DNA of 64,000 nt from Siderastrea radians (Eukaryota > Cnidaria > Anthozoa > Scleractinia > Rhizangiidae): NCBI GenBank assembly GCA_964017195.1, contig OZ024891.1:7778994-7842993 (forward strand), given 5' to 3'. A model generated the notes under the pieces. It was not told the origin of the DNA, ran no database searches, and was given only the letters and a program-made list of their open reading frames with translations. Position 1 is the stretch's first letter; each line of letters opens with the position of its first letter. Positions 61,038 to 64,000 of this stretch are shown piece by piece. A program made the position numbers and the translations under genes.

Positions 61038-63511
61038 AGAATTCATGCGTCCCATCTTGCTTCCGTCCCATCTTGAATTCATGCTCCCATCTTGCTTCCG
61101 TCCCATCTTGAATTCATGCGTCCCATCTTGCTTTTGTCCCATCTTGAATTCATGCTCCCATCTTGCTTTTGTCCCATCGTGAATTCATGCGTCCCATCTT
61201 GCTTTTGTCCCATCGTGAATTCATGCGTCCCATCTTGCTTTTGTCCCATCGTGAATTCATGCGTCCCATCTTGCTTTTGTCCCATCGTGAATTCATGCGT
61301 CCCATCTTGCTTCCGTCCCATCTTGAATTCATGCGTCCCATCTTGCTTTTGTCCCATCTTGAATTCATGCTTCCATCTTGCTTTTGTCCCATCTTGAATT
61401 CATGCGTCCCATCTTGCTTTTGTCCCATCGTGAATTCATGCGTCCCATCTTGCTTCCGTCCCATCTTGAATTCATGCTCCCATCTTGCTTTTGTCCCATC
61501 TTGAATTCATGCGTCCCATCTTGCTTTTGTCCCATCGTGAATTCATGCTCCCATCTTGCTTTTGTCCCATCTTGAATTCATGCGTCCCATCTTGCTTTTG
61601 TCCCATCGTGAATTCATGCTCCCATCTTGCTTTTGTCCCATCGTGAATTCATGCGTCCCATCTTGCTTTTGTCCCATCTTGAATTCATGCGTCCCATCTT
61701 GCTTTTGTCCCATCTTGAATTCATGCGTCCCATCTTGCTTTTGTCCCATCGTGAATTCATGCTCCCATCTTGCTTTTGTCCCATCGTGAATTCATGCGTC
61801 CCATCTTGCTTTTGTCCCATCTTGAATTCATGCGTCCCATCTTGCTTTTGTCCCATCGTGAATTCATGCGTCCCATCTTGCTTCCGTCCCATCTTGAATT
61901 CATGCGTCCCATCTTGCTTTTGTCCCATCTTGAATTCATGCTCCCATCTTGCTTTTGTCCCATCTTGAATTCATGCTCCCATCTTGCTTTTGTCCCATCG
62001 TGAATTCATGCTCCCATCTTGCTTCCGTCCCATCTTGAATTCATGCGTCCCATCTTGCTTCCGTCCCATCTTGAATTCATGCGTCCCATCTTGCTTTTGT
62101 CCCATCGTGAATTCATGCGTCCCATCTTGCTTTTGTCCCATCTTGAATTCATGCGTCCCATCTTGCTTTTGTCCCATCGTGAATTCATGCGTCCCATCTT
62201 GCTTCCGTCCCATCTTGAATTCATGCGTCCCATCTTGCTTTTGTCCCATCTTGAATTCATGCTCCCATCTTGCTTTTGTCCCATCTTGAATTCATGCTCC
62301 CATCTTGCTTTTGTCCCATCGTGAATTCATGCGTCCCATCTTGCTTCCGTCCCATCTTGAATTCATGCGTCCCATCTTGCTTTTGTCCCATCTTGAATTC
62401 ATGCGTCCCATCTTGCTTTTGTCCCATCGTGAATTCATGCGTCCCATCTTGCTTTTGTCCCATCGTGAATTCATGCGTCCCATCTTGCTTTTGTCCCATC
62501 GTGAATTCATGCTCCCATCTTGCTTTTGTCCCATCTTGAATTCATGCTCCCATCTTGCTTTTGTCCCATCTTGAATTCATGCTCCCATCTTGCTTTTGTC
62601 CCATCGTGAATTCATGCTCCCATCTTGCTTCCGTCCCATCTTGAATTCATGCGTCCCATCTTGCTTCCGTCCCATCTTGAATTCATGCGTCCCATCTTGC
62701 TTCCGTCCCATCTTGAATTCATGCTCCCATCTTGCTTTTGTCCCATCTTGAATTCATGCTCCCATCTTGCTTTTGTCCCATCGTGAATTCATGCTCCCAT
62801 CTTGCTTTTGTCCCATCGTGAATTCATGCGTCCCATCTTGCTTTTGTCCCATCGTGAATTCATGCTCCCATCTTGCTTTTGTCCCATCGTGAATTCATGC
62901 TCCCATCTTGCTTTTGTCCCATCGTGAATTCATGCTCCCATCTTGCTTTTGTCCCATCGTGAATTCATGCGTCCCATCTTGCTTTTGTCCCATCGTGAAT
63001 TCATGCGTCCCATCTTGCTTTTGTCCCATCGTGAATTCATGCGTCCCATCTTGCTTTTGTCCCATCTTGAATTCATGCGTCCCATCTTGCTTTTGTCCCA
63101 TCGTGAATTCATGCGTCCCATCTTGCTTCCGTCCCATCTTGAATTCATGCGTCCCATCTTGCTTTTGTCCCATCTTGAATTCATGCTCCCATCTTGCTTT
63201 TGTCCCATCTTGAATTCATGCTCCCATCTTGCTTTTGTCCCATCGTGAATTCATGCGTCCCATCTTGCTTCCGTCCCATCTTGAATTCATGCGTCCCATC
63301 TTGCTTTTGTCCCATCTTGAATTCATGCGTCCCATCTTGCTTTTGTCCCATCTTGAATTCATGCGTCCCATCTTGCTTTTGTCCCATCGTGAATTCATGC
63401 GTCCCATCTTGCTTCCGTCCCATCTTGAATTCATGCGTCCCATCTTGCTTCCGTCCCATCTTGAATTCATGCTCCCATCTTGCTTCCGTCCCATCTTGAA
63501 TTCATGCTCCC
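61038..63511. repeat. 35/36-bp minisatellite, about 70 units
   Basis: The unit is (CGT or CT)CCCATCTTGCTT, then TT or CC, GTCCCATC, T or G, TGAATTCATG. Three two-state sites plus the 35/36 length change make unit types. G at the third site occurs only with TT at the second. Runs of unit types recur (for example about 61.85-61.99, 62.17-62.31 and 63.09-63.24 kb), a higher-order pattern. Open frames of about 100 codons on both strands are by-products of the period. Confidence 0.97.
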
Positions 63512-63996
63512 ATCCTGGTAGGGAAAACCTGTGACTTGTTTAAGCGCAAAACACGCAAATATGTTATGGGTGTTTTATGCAACCGGACCCACAGCTTCAA
63601 CCATCAACAGTCCGCTGTTAAGTTGACCCACCGAACACCACACTTCAAAAAACATCAATATACAACGTTGCTTTCGATCGTTCAAAACTTTTGACTGCAT
63701 TTCTACTTAGCAATAATTTATTTATTTGTTTTTTAAATTATGATTTAATATTTGTTCAGGGACACCCTATTGACAAAGGCTATAGTTTAAATAGATTCCC
63801 GACTAAGGATAAAACTACAATATATACACAAAAGTTACAAAACACACGTAACGTAAACTGGAATAATATATACATACAACTACATATCAACGAGGAGGAA
63901 TAAAATGGCATTTGAGATGATGCTTAGCTTTGGTCTGCGGAATCAAAAGATCTGTTTTAAAAATGAACAAAGCGACAAGTGAAAATTGATTCTTAC
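63512..63996. other. Gene 3 intron between minisatellite and Ig2 exon
   Basis: Diverged copy of 49.32-49.78 kb. No exon recognised. Confidence 0.6.
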
Positions 63997-64000
63997 TTCG

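Larger units (their letters stand above)
53630..64000. repeat. Tandem segmental duplication, copy B
   Basis: Collinear partner of 41374-50100, running past the window edge. Contains gene 2's first exon, the spacer and the 3' exons of gene 3. Confidence 0.88.
60050..64000 (-). pseudogene. Gene 3: second kinase-less relative, partial, disabled
   Basis: Ig3 (60551-60852) and TM (60050-60192) exons lie in the window; four bases of an Ig2 exon (63997-64000) with a good donor mark its continuation beyond the edge. Ig3 is 302 bases against 303 in gene 2, from a one-base deletion near the first core cysteine. The TM exon is the full 143 bases but has TAG where gene 2 has TGG (VVW). Two independent lesions in two exons make a functional receptor unlikely. 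Its intact basic tail HKECRKANFKAQKE shows the ancestral TM exon end. Confidence 0.82.

Noticed and set aside
61038..63511. Regular repeats resembling a CRISPR array
   Set aside because: There are no unique spacers; the units are contiguous and the setting is a eukaryotic intron.
61079..63534. About 20 overlapping 65-113-codon frames on both strands with 12-residue repeats
   Set aside because: They come from the 35/36-bp minisatellite, which is open in several frames. Each 35-bp unit shifts frame and the array is in an intron.

Overview
The window is eukaryotic nuclear DNA, most likely from an anthozoan cnidarian such as a reef coral or sea anemone. It is AT-rich and full of introns and repeats, with Ig-domain receptor exons lying in a sea of fold-back elements, MITEs, a Penelope-like fragment and satellites. 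The host assignment is inference from gene type and repeat style; no species is named. No bacterial operon, CRISPR array, rRNA or tRNA gene was seen.

All recognisable host genes read on the minus strand and form a tandem family. Gene 1 (41,517 down to 2,528) can be read exon by exon as a complete receptor tyrosine kinase: signal peptide, three Ig-like domains, one transmembrane helix, and a cytoplasmic kinase closest in motif pattern to FGFR-type kinases. Thirteen coding exons have GT/AG borders and compatible phases and sum to 2,349 coding bases (782 residues plus stop). The kinase is split over nine exons; one intron, 3,262-21,353, is about 18 kb.

Upstream lie two relatives without kinase exons. 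Gene 2 (53,798 down to 47,959) has signal peptide, Ig1, Ig2, Ig3 and TM exons, plus an extra decayed Ig1 copy at 51.5 kb. Its Ig2 donor is mutated at +1 and its TM exon has lost one base, creating an early stop. Gene 3 (64,000 down to 60,050, cut by the window edge) has a 1-bp deletion in Ig3 and a nonsense codon in the TM exon. The block holding the 3' end of one gene and the first exon of the next is repeated (about 41.37-50.1 kb and 53.63-64.0 kb), so the locus grew by tandem duplication; the kinase half was not carried along.

The introns and spacers hold the rest. The 18-kb kinase intron contains an 8.2-kb giant fold-back element (12,317-20,495; arms about 4 kb; central 81-bp satellite; apparent 6-bp target duplication), an ATCGAT-rich element (4,316-5,345) whose empty site exists at 10,218, a CAGTCC-ended element (about 9,377-11,170) and an inverted segmental duplication. 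Two elements (28,496-29,889 and 51,843-53,014) share GAGGGTCTGRATGGGG termini and 6-bp target duplications; the second has an exact empty site in the paralogous intron at 33.28 kb. The intron behind gene 1's first exon carries two TA-flanked inverted-repeat elements, a MITE, a Penelope-like 3' fragment with a GIY-YIG domain, and an orphan cysteine-rich reading frame. Gene 3's Ig2-Ig3 intron carries a roughly 70-copy 35/36-bp minisatellite, present as only four units in gene 2.

The most interesting signals are the receptor/kinase-less receptor array with its defined lesions, the giant fold-back inside a transcribed intron, and the TE families with paralogous empty sites.
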